A stretch of DNA of 63,629 nucleotides from Pelagirhabdus alkalitolerans (GTDB lineage: Bacteria > Bacillota > Bacilli > Bacillales > Amphibacillaceae), in NCBI RefSeq assembly GCF_900096905.1, contig NZ_FMYI01000011.1, positions 1 through 63,629 of the forward strand, given 5' to 3'. A program made the position numbers and the translations under genes. The notes beneath the pieces are model-generated. The model worked only from the letters and a program-made list of their open reading frames with translations, did no database searches and had not been told where the DNA came from. Below are positions 25,721 through 35,359 of this stretch, piece after piece (positions within the stretch are counted from its first letter, which is position 1; each line of letters opens with the position of its first letter).

Positions 25721-26272
25721 TTATTGCTTTTTTTTCTTCCTTATGATTATATTCTTCATTCTACTATAAAATCCTGCTTCTGCCACTAAGTCATTATATG
25801 CATTTTTGACAAACCGACAGATTAAAAGTCGCACTGCGGCCGTTATAAGAAACTTAAACACTTGTTTAACACCGTTTAAACTTAATACGAGCACACGAAA
25901 AAGAACTAGAAATGGTGTTACGATAACAATGTTTATACATCTACTGATGTTCACTAGCCACCTGATCAATAAAGCCATACACTGATTTATAAAAAGGACA
26001 AACCGCTCTCTCATAAGCCGATTATAGGTTAGATAACCGATCAATATCGCAACTATATAATAAATATGAACATGTCCATTGTTTAACCAAATCATAAATA
26101 TGAATAAGCCAAAGCTTAATCCCATCCAGTAAATGAACTGAACAACGATAATGAAAATTACTTTCCCTTTTAAATAACGTGTTAAACACTCACTTGTATC
26201 TAGACAACACCCAACCAAAATGCCTACACCATATATGGCCCATAGTGACACAAGTTGTTCTAAAGGGGTCAT
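25721..26272 (-). CDS. yabQ: spore coat/cortex assembly membrane protein YabQ
   Basis: Polytopic membrane protein needed for spore cortex formation in B. subtilis. Four hydrophobic segments lie in the first 130 residues; the C-terminal part is basic and ends in a lysine cluster. Sequence is weakly conserved in the family, so the call rests on the membrane profile and the yabP-yabQ-divIC order. It overlaps yabP by 4 nt. Confidence 0.85.
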   Translation of the reverse strand: MTPLEQLVSLWAIYGVGILVGCCLDTSECLTRYLKGKVIFIIVVQFIYWMGLSFGLFIFMIWLNNGHVHIYYIVAILIGYLTYNRLMRERFVLFINQCMALLIRWLVNISRCINIVIVTPFLVLFRVLVLSLNGVKQVFKFLITAAVRLLICRFVKNAYNDLVAEAGFYSRMKNIIIRKKKKQ

Positions 26273-26568
26273 TTAAACAGCTTACCTAAAAAGCCTTTTG
26301 CACTTTTATTTTGGTCGTCTAAATAAGATAAATCGATCATCTTTCCTTTAATTTCTAATCGACCTTTGTTTACATCCAAGGTTTTGATTTGTAAATTCTC
26401 CCCACGCACCATCAAATAGCCTGAAACTGTTTCCAGCAAGAAGGTTTCGTTATCAAAACGATCAACATCTTTTACACCTGTAATGGTGATATATTGTCTG
26501 TTTTTTATTTGGATATCATGTTCTGCTTTTGCATTCGGCGACGTAAAATGGCTTGTCTCTTGGATCAT
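26269..26568 (-). CDS. yabP: sporulation protein YabP (YqfC/YabP family)
   Basis: Small soluble protein of 99 residues, family signatures ITITGVKDVDRFDNETFLLE and LMVRGENLQIKTLDVNKG. In B. subtilis it acts in the mother cell for cortex formation together with YabQ, with which it overlaps by 4 nt here. Confidence 0.93.
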   Translation of the reverse strand: MIQETSHFTSPNAKAEHDIQIKNRQYITITGVKDVDRFDNETFLLETVSGYLMVRGENLQIKTLDVNKGRLEIKGKMIDLSYLDDQNKSAKGFLGKLFK

Positions 26569-26632
26569 TTAAAATGCCCTCCCTTATTAAATTATTACTA
26601 ATTTATGCAAGGAGGGCGTAGAATAGACCATT

Positions 26633-26905
26633 TTAAAAAGGTTCGTCCTTTTTGATGGGTTCTTCTTTAATAACCGTATATAATGATGCTGCTTCATCTT
26701 TTTTTGTTGTCTCTTTTAATGATTCAACCTTTAATGTCACAATCTTTTGTCCAAATTGAATCACAAGTTCATCACCGATCTCAACCGTTGACGATGCTTT
26801 TGACTGATGCCCATTAATCGTAATTCTTCCTTGAGATGCTACCTCTTTTGCTAACGTACGGCGCTTAATTAAACGTGATACTTTCAAAAATTTATCGAGT
26901 CTCAT
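26633..26905 (-). CDS. rqcP: ribosome quality control protein RqcP (YabO)
   Basis: S4-domain protein of 90 residues that binds the obstructed 50S subunit together with RqcH and supports poly-alanine tailing. The start MRLDKFLKVSRLIKRR matches B. subtilis YabO closely; the longer open frame to 26962 is not needed. The ATG lies inside the end of yabN (14-nt overlap), indicating coupling. Confidence 0.93.
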   Translation of the reverse strand: MRLDKFLKVSRLIKRRTLAKEVASQGRITINGHQSKASSTVEIGDELVIQFGQKIVTLKVESLKETTKKDEAASLYTVIKEEPIKKDEPF

Positions 26906-28361
26906 TCTCTTCACTCTCCTCTTGTTTTTTACATTCTTCCCACAACCGGTCCATTTCTTCAAGCGAGGTTGTGTCTACACTATTACCCCTATCACTTATT
27001 GCTTTTTCAATATAGCGAAAGCGTCTTTCGAACTTATCATTAGCACCACGTAAAGCTAGATCACTGTTTACTTTATAGAATCGTGCTAAATTAACAGCTG
27101 CAAACAATAAATCGCCTATCTCTTCTTCTAGTTGATGAGCAGAATGAATGCGTACTTCTTTTATTTCTTCCATTTCTTCTAATAATTTATTAAAATATGC
27201 TTCTTCTGACGGATGATCGAACCCAACTTTTGCTGCTTCTTTTTGAATAGACTGACTTCGTACTAACCCATGTGCAGATTCAGGCACACGATCTAGGCGA
27301 GAGTGATCGGTTTGATGATTTTTTTCAGTTGCTTTAATCCTATTCCAATTGGCATGAAGTTCTTCTTCAGTATCGACTTTCACATCACCAAACACATGGG
27401 GATGACGACGAATCATTTTGTCTGTCACTGCTTTTGTGACATCTTCAACTGTGAAATAACCAGCATCTTCTCCTATTTGACTATGAAGCATTACTTGTAA
27501 TAGCACATCACCTAGTTCTTCAACGATACCTTCATCGTCCTCTTCATTAATGGCATCAATCAATTCATACGCTTCATCTATTAAATGATGCCTTAACGAT
27601 TCGTGAGTTTGAGCTCGATCCCACGGGCAGCCTCCTGGTGCGCGTAGGTCGTGAATAACTTGTTTTAACCTAAAGAAACGATGATTCAGTTCATCAGGGG
27701 TTGCCGGTTGAACATAAACACTTGTTAAATTACTCAATGTTACGGTGCGGTCAAGTTCGACTAAAGGTACTGTCTCAATTGATTCAGTCTTCGTTCCTGC
27801 TGCTTCTACAATGGTCACCGGATGATTTGGATCTAAGTCTTCCAACAATTCTAATTTCAATTCTGATGCACTTTGCGTGTCATAGACCTGACAGAAAATC
27901 AAATGATGCGTGTAATCGATCAAGTCACGTGAGAAGGACGTTGCATCTAAAAACTGAAACCCTTCAATCGGATCAATTTTTAAAGAAGTAAACAGATCGT
28001 CTAAATAACTTTGTCCCCCTTTAATGTCGACTGTCAGCTCTGACTCGAGTAAAAGTTGAACGGTTCTCTCTGCTAACATCGGATGCCCGGGTACCACGTA
28101 AATAATCGATTCTTGTTGATGAGCCAGTTCAACTAATTCTTTTGCTATAGCTTGATAAACAGATTCAAAGGAATCAAATTGTCGGTAGAAATCATCAAAT
28201 GTTTCAAATGTAACCCCTTCTTGTTTAAGGGTTTCAAGAACGGGATGATCAGCCGTTCTTGCATAAATTTTTGCTGATGTTTTTGTTAATTGTCGGTATA
28301 GGCCGAGTGACAACTGGTCAATCTCACCAGCCCCTAAGCCTATAACATCTATTTGACTCAT
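26892..28361 (-). CDS. yabN: MazG-type NTP pyrophosphohydrolase fused to a tetrapyrrole-methylase-like domain (YabN)
   Basis: Housecleaning nucleotide hydrolase. The N-terminal half (about 1-225) is a SAM-methylase-like fold (DVIGLGAGEIDQLSLG, VPGHPMLAE), and two MazG-like halves follow (LRAPGGCPWDRAQTHESL and the EE..ELGD metal motif, repeated with lower conservation near the C terminus). The start at 28361 (MSQIDVIGLG) fits the family and avoids overlap with the upstream gene. About 489 residues. Same fusion and position as B. subtilis YabN. Confidence 0.93.
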   Translation of the reverse strand: MSQIDVIGLGAGEIDQLSLGLYRQLTKTSAKIYARTADHPVLETLKQEGVTFETFDDFYRQFDSFESVYQAIAKELVELAHQQESIIYVVPGHPMLAERTVQLLLESELTVDIKGGQSYLDDLFTSLKIDPIEGFQFLDATSFSRDLIDYTHHLIFCQVYDTQSASELKLELLEDLDPNHPVTIVEAAGTKTESIETVPLVELDRTVTLSNLTSVYVQPATPDELNHRFFRLKQVIHDLRAPGGCPWDRAQTHESLRHHLIDEAYELIDAINEEDDEGIVEELGDVLLQVMLHSQIGEDAGYFTVEDVTKAVTDKMIRRHPHVFGDVKVDTEEELHANWNRIKATEKNHQTDHSRLDRVPESAHGLVRSQSIQKEAAKVGFDHPSEEAYFNKLLEEMEEIKEVRIHSAHQLEEEIGDLLFAAVNLARFYKVNSDLALRGANDKFERRFRYIEKAISDRGNSVDTTSLEEMDRLWEECKKQEESEENETR

Positions 28362-28365
28362 ATCG

Positions 28366-29937
28366 TCACTCCTTTTTAGCAAACCGGTGTAAAAGAGGTA
28401 AACTGTTTAACTCCGCGTTCGTTAAGACACGCTTTGATACAATCCCTCTCACATAAATGAAAGCACCAAGGCTTACTATAAATAAAACATAAAACAGTAA
28501 TTGAATCCGAGATAAGGGTAAAAGAATCTCGTTTGCTACTCTATTGAAAACATAGAGAATAGCAACCATTTGGACTAAACTATACATCCATCCCTTAACC
28601 TTTATATTAAATAATCGTTCATTAGGAATCTGGCGCTTTATTTCAACCATATTCAAACTTAAAATCACAACCGAGGCCAACACTGTTGCTAAGGCAGCGC
28701 CTGTTATATGAAAATACGGAATGAACAAGATATTAAATAGTACCTTAGACACAACGCCAATGAGAACGAATAAGGCTGTACGGTAAATAAAACCTAACCC
28801 TTGTAAAATGGCCGCACTCGAAATGCTGAGTGATATAAAAATGATCGACAGTGTGAAAATTTGAAGACTAAATGTTTCAAGATCTTCTTTAAATAATAAT
28901 TCATTGACTTCACTAAAAAGAGTGATTAACCCCAAGCTCGCAGCTGAAGATAGAATGAGCGTTAATTTCCACGTGCTTCGAATCGCTTGAACAAATGTTT
29001 CGGTATCATTTTTTAGACGTGATTGTGTAACAGATGGAACCACACTTAATGTAAGGGATGAGGCAACAATAATACCAATTTGACTGAGCGGTTGTCCACG
29101 ATCCAAAATCCCTTTTAATACTTGAGCCTCAGCCAGTACCATACCGTAACGCTCAAGTTGCGGCACTAATGTTAGAGCATCCACTAATTGAAGCAATAAC
29201 AATAGCATATGGTTAATCGCCATCACAAAACCCGTACCAAGAATTAATGACACAAGTTGCCGATGACTAAACTCAGGATCTTTTGCCGGTTGATCAAACG
29301 CAAGACTTTTCTTTTGATGGAGACGATATAATACTCCTGCTGCGATCAATGCACCGATTGCACTAGCAAACGTTGCTCCGACCCCAACTGTGTAAATGGA
29401 GTAAGCATATTGACTAACAATATAACTTGAAAGAATAATCAAACTAACACGAACAACCTGTTCAATCAATTGTGATAAAGCCGTTGGAGTCATATGATTT
29501 TCGCCTTGTGATAACCCGCGGTAGTAAGCAAGTATTGGAAATGGAATGAATAAAACCACACTTGATTGAATCACTTGGGTTAATTGCACGTCCTGCATAA
29601 CCGTGGCAATGTGTGGTGCTAAGCTATACACCATGATAATGAGTGTGAGTGCAAATAATATCAATTGAATCAAGATACGTTTTTTCACCGCACTAGATAA
29701 GGGTTCTTCTCTTGTCGCCACTAGCCGTGAAATCGCGGCTGGCATGCCGTATAAAGCTAAAATGGAAGTCATGCCTATAAATGGATAGACTTGTTGATAG
29801 ACATAAAATCCAACATCTCCCGTTAAATTTTGAAGCGGAATACGATAAAATGCACTGAGTACTTTGCCAATCAAACCCGCATATGTTAGCAGTAGTGCTC
29901 CTTTTAAAAAATGTCGTTCTCCCCGATTTGTCTTCAT
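28366..29937 (-). CDS. yabM: SpoVB/MurJ-like polysaccharide flippase (YabM)
   Basis: MOP-superfamily membrane protein of 523 residues with about 14 helices; the N terminus FLKGALLLTYAGLIGKVLSAFYRIPL and SRLVATRE near 70 are typical of the SpoVB/YabM group. It may flip lipid-linked glycans for wall or spore peptidoglycan; which lipid it uses cannot be told. It lies between spoVT and yabN as in B. subtilis. Confidence 0.9.
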   Translation of the reverse strand: MKTNRGERHFLKGALLLTYAGLIGKVLSAFYRIPLQNLTGDVGFYVYQQVYPFIGMTSILALYGMPAAISRLVATREEPLSSAVKKRILIQLILFALTLIIMVYSLAPHIATVMQDVQLTQVIQSSVVLFIPFPILAYYRGLSQGENHMTPTALSQLIEQVVRVSLIILSSYIVSQYAYSIYTVGVGATFASAIGALIAAGVLYRLHQKKSLAFDQPAKDPEFSHRQLVSLILGTGFVMAINHMLLLLLQLVDALTLVPQLERYGMVLAEAQVLKGILDRGQPLSQIGIIVASSLTLSVVPSVTQSRLKNDTETFVQAIRSTWKLTLILSSAASLGLITLFSEVNELLFKEDLETFSLQIFTLSIIFISLSISSAAILQGLGFIYRTALFVLIGVVSKVLFNILFIPYFHITGAALATVLASVVILSLNMVEIKRQIPNERLFNIKVKGWMYSLVQMVAILYVFNRVANEILLPLSRIQLLFYVLFIVSLGAFIYVRGIVSKRVLTNAELNSLPLLHRFAKKE

Positions 29938-29986
29938 CCGCTAAAATACCTTTCATTTTAAGAAATATCTCCCATTATATCACACG

Positions 29987-30027
29987 AAAACCCCTTGTTA
30001 AGTTATTTCACAACTTAATAAGGGGTT
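29987..30027 (-). terminator. spoVT terminator
   Basis: Stem AACCCCTT(N)TTAAGTT paired with AACTTAA-TAAGGGGTT, followed by TTTTC on the minus strand, between spoVT and yabM. Probably partial, as yabM has little promoter room. Confidence 0.7.
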
Positions 30028-30048
30028 CTATGTTCGCTGCATAGACGA

Positions 30049-30582
30049 TTATTCCATTTGTTTACCTAAAAAATTAGCTGCAATATCAATCGCTAAAATC
30101 GCTTCATCACCTAAAGATTCATCTTCTCGGAATGCGAGGATCGCTCCCACCGCATCACCATTGGCCACAATCGGAGAGATGTGATAAAACCCTCTCATCT
30201 CTGGCTGATCTTGATACAATTCAACCGATGTCTGTGTCGTTTGAGTATCACTTTCTCGATTAAGCATTAATGTTTCAATAAAGCGTGGTATCGGTTTGTT
30301 TGTATATTCTTTCTTTTTGAAACCTGACGAGGCAACAATCACGTCGCGATCATAAACGAGAATCGGCTGCTTCAAAGCTTCATTCAGGCTATCGGTGTAT
30401 TCCTGGCTAAACCTTGTCAACTCTTGAAAAGGAGAGTATTTTTTTAAAATCACTTCTTTTTCACGATCCACAAAGATTTCTAATGGATCACCTTCTCGAA
30501 TCCTTAAGGTTCGCCTAATCTCTTTCGGCACAACAACGCGCCCTAGGTCATCAATTCGTCTTACAATACCGGTTGCTTTCAT
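30049..30582 (-). CDS. spoVT: stage V sporulation protein T
   Basis: Late forespore transcription factor that tunes sigma-G genes. Residues 1-50 are an AbrB-type swapped-hairpin DNA-binding domain (MKATGIVRRIDDLGRVVVPK), and residues 60-175 form a GAF-like domain. It has 177 residues. A consensus sigma-G promoter lies 65-95 bp upstream. Confidence 0.96.
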   Translation of the reverse strand: MKATGIVRRIDDLGRVVVPKEIRRTLRIREGDPLEIFVDREKEVILKKYSPFQELTRFSQEYTDSLNEALKQPILVYDRDVIVASSGFKKKEYTNKPIPRFIETLMLNRESDTQTTQTSVELYQDQPEMRGFYHISPIVANGDAVGAILAFREDESLGDEAILAIDIAANFLGKQME

Positions 30583-30646
30583 TGTTATATCCTCTCTTTC
30601 TGTCTTCTGCCCTTTTTTTGGTGCTTAGAAATAACAATCGCAAATA

Positions 30647-30677
30647 TAGTATGGTTGCAAAAGAGATGTAATATACA
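30647..30677 (-). promoter_or_regulatory. sigma-G promoter of spoVT
   Basis: The minus strand reads TGTATA (30677-30672), 18 bp, CATACTA (30653-30647). This fits the sigma-G consensus and the known sigma-G control of spoVT in B. subtilis. Confidence 0.75.
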
Positions 30678-30680
30678 TGA

Positions 30681-33600
30681 TTAATTCTTTATTTTTTCCA
30701 GTCTTTCCAAGAATGTATGCAAGTACTGATAACGCTCATTATAAGTTTTCTTATCAAATCGGAATGTGATTACCAAACGGCCTTGATCTGTCCCTAGACG
30801 AATCATTCGACCGAAGTCTGTTGCATAACTAAATAACTTCTCACCATCTACAGTTTGGCTTGCCGCTTCATCAATTGTTACCGTAATGGTCTGCTTTTGT
30901 TCCTTAACGGTTTCTGCTTGTACTGCCTTAGCTGCGATTCGCAAGCGGCTGGCTGTGAATAGCTGGCTGACCTGATTTGGATAGTCTCCAAACCGATCGA
31001 CTAATTCTTCATCAATATCGGATAACGTCTCCTCATCCGTTGCGGATTGGAATCGTTTATACATGTTGATTTTTTGTTTACTATCTGAAATATACGAATC
31101 TGGAATATAAGCATCCATAATTAAATTAAGCTCCGTTTGCACATCTTTTTGAGTGTCTGTCGCCTCATTTTGAGATTGTTTACGTTCGACTGCTTCTTTT
31201 AGCATGTCGGAGTATAGATCAAAACCAACAGAATCAATAAACCCATGCTGCTGTGCACCTAATATATTGCCTGCCCCTCTAATGGATAAATCACGCATGG
31301 CAATCTTAAAGCCGGATCCTAATTCAGTAAATTCTTTAATCGCTTGCAGACGCTTTTCGGCAATTTCTGAGAGTACCTTATCTTTTTGATAGGTGAAATA
31401 AGCATACGCAATCCGATTGCTTCGACCTACACGACCTCGCAACTGATACAACTGGCTTAGCCCCATTCGATCTGCCTGGTCTACTATTAACGTATTCACG
31501 TTTGGAATATCGACACCTGTTTCAATAATGGTCGTACTCACCAAGACGTCATACTCACCTGCTAAAAAGGCTAGCATCACGTTTTCAAGTTCTGTTTCAT
31601 TCATTTGACCATGCGCCACAGCCACACGTGTTCCTTCATGTATCATTTCAATTTCACGGGCTTTTTGTTCAATATTATCGACCCGATTATACAAGAAGAA
31701 AACTTGTCCACCACGATTCATTTCACGTTCAATTGCTTCTCGCAAGAATAAGTGATTGAACTCTAATACATACGTTTGAATCGGGAAGCGGTTGGCCGGT
31801 GGTGTTTCAATAACAGATAAGTCTCGCACCCCGAGCATCGACATGTGCAATGTTCTTGGAATAGGTGTGGCGGTTAGCGTTAATACATCAACATTTGTTT
31901 TCAGTTGCTTAATCTTCTCTTTATGTTTAACACCAAATCGTTGTTCCTCATCGACAATTAATAGTCCTAAATCTTTGTAGACAACATCTTTTGAAAGTAA
32001 GCGATGGGTCCCGATCACCATATCAACGCGACCTTCTTTTAACCCTTTTAATGTCTTTTGTTGTTCTGCTTTTGATTTAAAGCGACTAAGTAGGCCAATT
32101 TCTACCGGATAATCACGAAAACGTTCCATGACCGTTTCAAAGTGTTGTTGGGCAAGAATCGTTGTTGGAACTAAAAATGCAACCTGTTTTCCTTCTGCGA
32201 TCGCTTTAAAGGCAGCACGTATCGCAACTTCCGTCTTACCATAACCAACATCACCACAAAGCAAGCGATCCATTGGTCGTACTTTTTGCATATCTTCTTT
32301 GATTTCTTCAATACACCGTAGTTGATCCTCCGTTTCTTGATACGGAAACGCATCTTCAAACTCACGTTGCATGACAGAATCTTCACTAAATGCATAACCT
32401 TTCGTTGCTTCACGCTCGGCATATAATTTAATTAAATCATCGGCAATATCTTCAACTTTTGATTGAACCTTATTTTTTACTTTTTTCCATTCAGAACCGC
32501 CGAGTTTATATAATCTTGGCTCTTTTCCTTCTGATGCCACGTATTTTTGAACTAAATCGATCTGATCGATCGGGACAAATAATTTGTCATCACCGTTATA
32601 TTGCAGTTGCATAAAGTCTTTATGAACGCCTTGAACCGTTAATGTTTCAATCCCAATAAATCGTCCGATTCCGTGATGCACGTGTACGACATAATCGCCT
32701 ACTTTTAGTTCTTGATAATTTTTAATTCGTTCTGCATTCGTGATTTTTTTAGGCTTTCGTTTCCTCTTAGACACTTTAGATTTAAACAGTTCTTGATCCG
32801 TTAAAACAGCTAGTTTTTGTTGTGGCAACTCAAAACCTTGCGTTAGTGTACCAACCATTACGACCGGTTTTTTTAAAGGTAACGGGGTTGTTTGGTCTGC
32901 TAGGTCTGAGTCAATTTGATAGTCTGATAAAATGGCTTGTATTTTTTCAGCCCGTTTCGGTGTCGGTGCTAGAAAAACGACTGAGTATTGACCTTTTTGC
33001 CAACGGGTTATTTCAGCTTGTAAAAGATGCATCTGACCATGAAACTCCTGCATAGAACGACTGGATACATTGATAATGTTTTCAGGTTGTGTGTTTTGAA
33101 CTTGTCTTAAAAACACAGATAAATACACTTTAGGCTGCGTCATTTTTGAAAGCAATTCATTCGCATGAAAAGATAAATAGCTTCCTTTAACTAATTTTTG
33201 CTCCATCACCATCGATTCAAGCCATTCATGTTCTTCACGATCCAAATAGTCTGCAGACTCTTGAATCCGTCCCATTTCATCTAAATAAATATAACCATCT
33301 TTGCCTAAGTAATCTAATAAGCTTGAAGGGTGTTCATATAAATATTGACTGTATTTTTGAATATCTTCAACATCGTCACCTCTTGAGAGTCTTTCAATAT
33401 CATTGGTTATATTTTCATAGAGTATCTGTTTGCGTTCTTTATCGGTCATTGACGACAATGACTCGCTTAATGCTCCTTCTAAACGGTGAGCAGCTCTTAA
33501 ACGATCTTCTTTAGTAATAAGCACTTCTGATACGGGTTGAATGTTGACTGTCTCAAGTTTTTGAATTGATCGTTGGGTGTCGATATTAAATGTTCGAACC

Positions 33601-34208
33601 GAATCCACTTCATCATCAAACAGTTCAATTCTTATCGGTTGTTCTTCTGTGATCGGATAAAGATCAATAATCCCTCCGCGCACACTAAATTCTGATGGAT
33701 TACTCACCATATCCACACGTTCATACCCCATTGTAACGAGCGTTTCGATATAGTCATTTAAGTCAATCGCATGTCCTACTGTAAAGTCGAGCTGAAATCG
33801 ATCCCAATAATCCATTGGAGGTAAAAGTCGTTTAAGTCCAGCTACTGGTGTAACCAACACACCTTCTTGTTGTGTTAACCAAGTAGAAAGCGCCTGAATT
33901 CTTTGAGCTCTCAGTTCAGGACTCGACACGGCTAACTCCGCAACCATTAACTCATTGGCTGGAAACAAATGAACATCATCAGGAGCCATCACCTCTGTTA
34001 AATCTGCATAAATTTGTTCAGCTTGGGATAAATGATTTGTTACAATCAACGAGCGACGCTTTGTTTGTTGATGCACAGCACCAATCCACATGCTACGTGC
34101 TGAGCCTGTTAACCCTGTAACGAGTTGCTCATTTAAACCTTGTTCAATACCAGATTGTATTGACTTTATATCATCAAATGTTGTTAGAAATGTATGTATC
34201 CCCTTCAT
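30681..34208 (-). CDS. mfd: transcription-repair coupling factor
   Basis: SF2 translocase that removes stalled RNA polymerase and recruits UvrA. Domains in order: UvrB-homology region (about 20-330), RNA-polymerase interaction domain (about 500-570, VHVHHGIGRF), translocase with Walker A GDVGYGKTE and DEEQ box, RGRVGRS motif VI, and the C-terminal UvrA-binding-inhibitory domain. The start at 34208 (MKGIHTFL) lies 8 nt after AAGGAGG; 1175 residues. Confidence 0.96.
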   Translation of the reverse strand: MKGIHTFLTTFDDIKSIQSGIEQGLNEQLVTGLTGSARSMWIGAVHQQTKRRSLIVTNHLSQAEQIYADLTEVMAPDDVHLFPANELMVAELAVSSPELRAQRIQALSTWLTQQEGVLVTPVAGLKRLLPPMDYWDRFQLDFTVGHAIDLNDYIETLVTMGYERVDMVSNPSEFSVRGGIIDLYPITEEQPIRIELFDDEVDSVRTFNIDTQRSIQKLETVNIQPVSEVLITKEDRLRAAHRLEGALSESLSSMTDKERKQILYENITNDIERLSRGDDVEDIQKYSQYLYEHPSSLLDYLGKDGYIYLDEMGRIQESADYLDREEHEWLESMVMEQKLVKGSYLSFHANELLSKMTQPKVYLSVFLRQVQNTQPENIINVSSRSMQEFHGQMHLLQAEITRWQKGQYSVVFLAPTPKRAEKIQAILSDYQIDSDLADQTTPLPLKKPVVMVGTLTQGFELPQQKLAVLTDQELFKSKVSKRKRKPKKITNAERIKNYQELKVGDYVVHVHHGIGRFIGIETLTVQGVHKDFMQLQYNGDDKLFVPIDQIDLVQKYVASEGKEPRLYKLGGSEWKKVKNKVQSKVEDIADDLIKLYAEREATKGYAFSEDSVMQREFEDAFPYQETEDQLRCIEEIKEDMQKVRPMDRLLCGDVGYGKTEVAIRAAFKAIAEGKQVAFLVPTTILAQQHFETVMERFRDYPVEIGLLSRFKSKAEQQKTLKGLKEGRVDMVIGTHRLLSKDVVYKDLGLLIVDEEQRFGVKHKEKIKQLKTNVDVLTLTATPIPRTLHMSMLGVRDLSVIETPPANRFPIQTYVLEFNHLFLREAIEREMNRGGQVFFLYNRVDNIEQKAREIEMIHEGTRVAVAHGQMNETELENVMLAFLAGEYDVLVSTTIIETGVDIPNVNTLIVDQADRMGLSQLYQLRGRVGRSNRIAYAYFTYQKDKVLSEIAEKRLQAIKEFTELGSGFKIAMRDLSIRGAGNILGAQQHGFIDSVGFDLYSDMLKEAVERKQSQNEATDTQKDVQTELNLIMDAYIPDSYISDSKQKINMYKRFQSATDEETLSDIDEELVDRFGDYPNQVSQLFTASRLRIAAKAVQAETVKEQKQTITVTIDEAASQTVDGEKLFSYATDFGRMIRLGTDQGRLVITFRFDKKTYNERYQYLHTFLERLEKIKN

Positions 34209-34244
34209 GTTAATTGCCTCCTTCTGTTTACCTCCGTGAACGTA

Positions 34245-34276
34245 CAAAAATGCTTTGGTTTTAAAAAACCAAAGCT
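34245..34276 (-). terminator. fin terminator
   Basis: GCTTTGGTTTT paired with AACCAAAGC, followed on the minus strand by a T run, between fin and mfd. Confidence 0.85.
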
Positions 34277-34301
34277 TTCTTATACGCGTTCGGATCGATC
34301 A

Positions 34302-34532
34302 TTAATGGATGAAATAATCAAGCTCATGATAGTCTGGGTAAGTTTTCAAGGCATCTTCACAGCTTTCACAAATGACAAAAACATCAACCACACCTGATTC
34401 GGTTTTCTTTGTCATTTGTTTTTGTTCTTCTGTTGTAAAATACCTAAACCCTAATTGTTCAAATGTTAAACGTTGATGATTCAGTTCAGCAAGTATTGAG
34501 AAACAATGTTTGCATCGATAACGAACATGCAC
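34302..34532 (-). CDS. fin: anti-sigma factor Fin (YabK)
   Basis: Small zinc-ribbon protein (76 residues) that binds RNA polymerase and promotes the switch from sigma-F to sigma-G in the forespore of B. subtilis. Two zinc pairs are visible: CKHC near residue 8 and CESC near 56; GFRYFTTEEQ lies between. The start ATG has AGGAGGG upstream. It lies between pth and mfd as in B. subtilis. Confidence 0.9.
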   Translation of the reverse strand: MHVRYRCKHCFSILAELNHQRLTFEQLGFRYFTTEEQKQMTKKTESGVVDVFVICESCEDALKTYPDYHELDYFIH

Positions 34533-34583
34533 ACTAACCCTCCTAAAGAACGGATGTCTAAAAGTATTGACGGTTTAGACGAT

Positions 34584-34611
34584 CATTTATACGTCTATGG
34601 AGAGTTTATGC
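34584..34611 (-). promoter_or_regulatory. possible forespore (sigma-F-like) promoter of fin
   Basis: The minus strand reads GCATA (34611-34607), a 14-bp spacer and GTATAAATG (34592-34584). The -35 fits GYWTA; the -10 is only a partial fit. Confidence 0.35.
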
Positions 34612-34614
34612 CAT

Positions 34615-35172
34615 TTAATTAAATTCATTCATGACTTCTTGGAATGACTTTTCAAACCATGTTTCACATGCATCTGCCGCTTTTTGAATACTTTGATCAA
34701 CAGATACCTTATCAGATTTTGGAAATTTACCTAGAACATGATCCACAACAGATACACTTTCTTTAGGTCGATCAATACCCATCCGTAATCGATTAAATTG
34801 TTTCGATTGTAATTGATCAATGATGGAGCGGATGCCATTATGACCGCCATGTCCACCAGTTTGTCTTAATCTAATTTTACCAGTCGGTAAATCTAAATCA
34901 TCATAAATCACTAATACATCTTCAGGCTCTAATTGATAAAAATCCATCAGTTCCTTAATGCTTTCACCAGATCGGTTCATATATGTTTGAGGTTTGAGTA
35001 AAATAATCTGCTCATCGCTCACTCGTTCTTTCGTCAAGTGACCTTTAAATTTATTTTTTTGTAAAGACCATTTGTGTCGTTTAATCAGCTCATCAATCAC
35101 CATAAAACCGATGTTATGCCTTGTTTTAGCATATCGAAGACCCGGATTACCTAAACCTACTATACATTTCAT
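34615..35172 (-). CDS. pth: peptidyl-tRNA hydrolase
   Basis: Recycles peptidyl-tRNA by hydrolysing the ester bond. Catalytic His is in TRHNIGFMVID near residue 20, with FKG, KPQTYMNRSG and the GHGGHNGIRS loop. It has 185 residues. It lies between rplY and fin, the place of B. subtilis pth (spoVC). Confidence 0.96.
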   Translation of the reverse strand: MKCIVGLGNPGLRYAKTRHNIGFMVIDELIKRHKWSLQKNKFKGHLTKERVSDEQIILLKPQTYMNRSGESIKELMDFYQLEPEDVLVIYDDLDLPTGKIRLRQTGGHGGHNGIRSIIDQLQSKQFNRLRMGIDRPKESVSVVDHVLGKFPKSDKVSVDQSIQKAADACETWFEKSFQEVMNEFN

Positions 35173-35287
35173 AAATATACACGCTTCCTTTATTCATTTG
35201 CTCAAGTCCTATTGTACGCATTAATGCGTGAAAAATAAAGGCATCCAAAATGACTTGTTCAGATTTCAACTAAAGCAGACATAATAA

Positions 35288-35326
35288 AACGAATGATTCA
35301 TTCAATAAATTGAATGAATCATTCTT
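35288..35326 (-). terminator. rplY terminator
   Basis: Perfect 16-bp arms GAATGATTCATTCAAT / ATTGAATGAATCATTC just after rplY. The T-run on the minus strand is modest. Confidence 0.75.
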
Positions 35327-35359
35327 GTAAGCGACTCGTTATATCACTATCTACACGAT

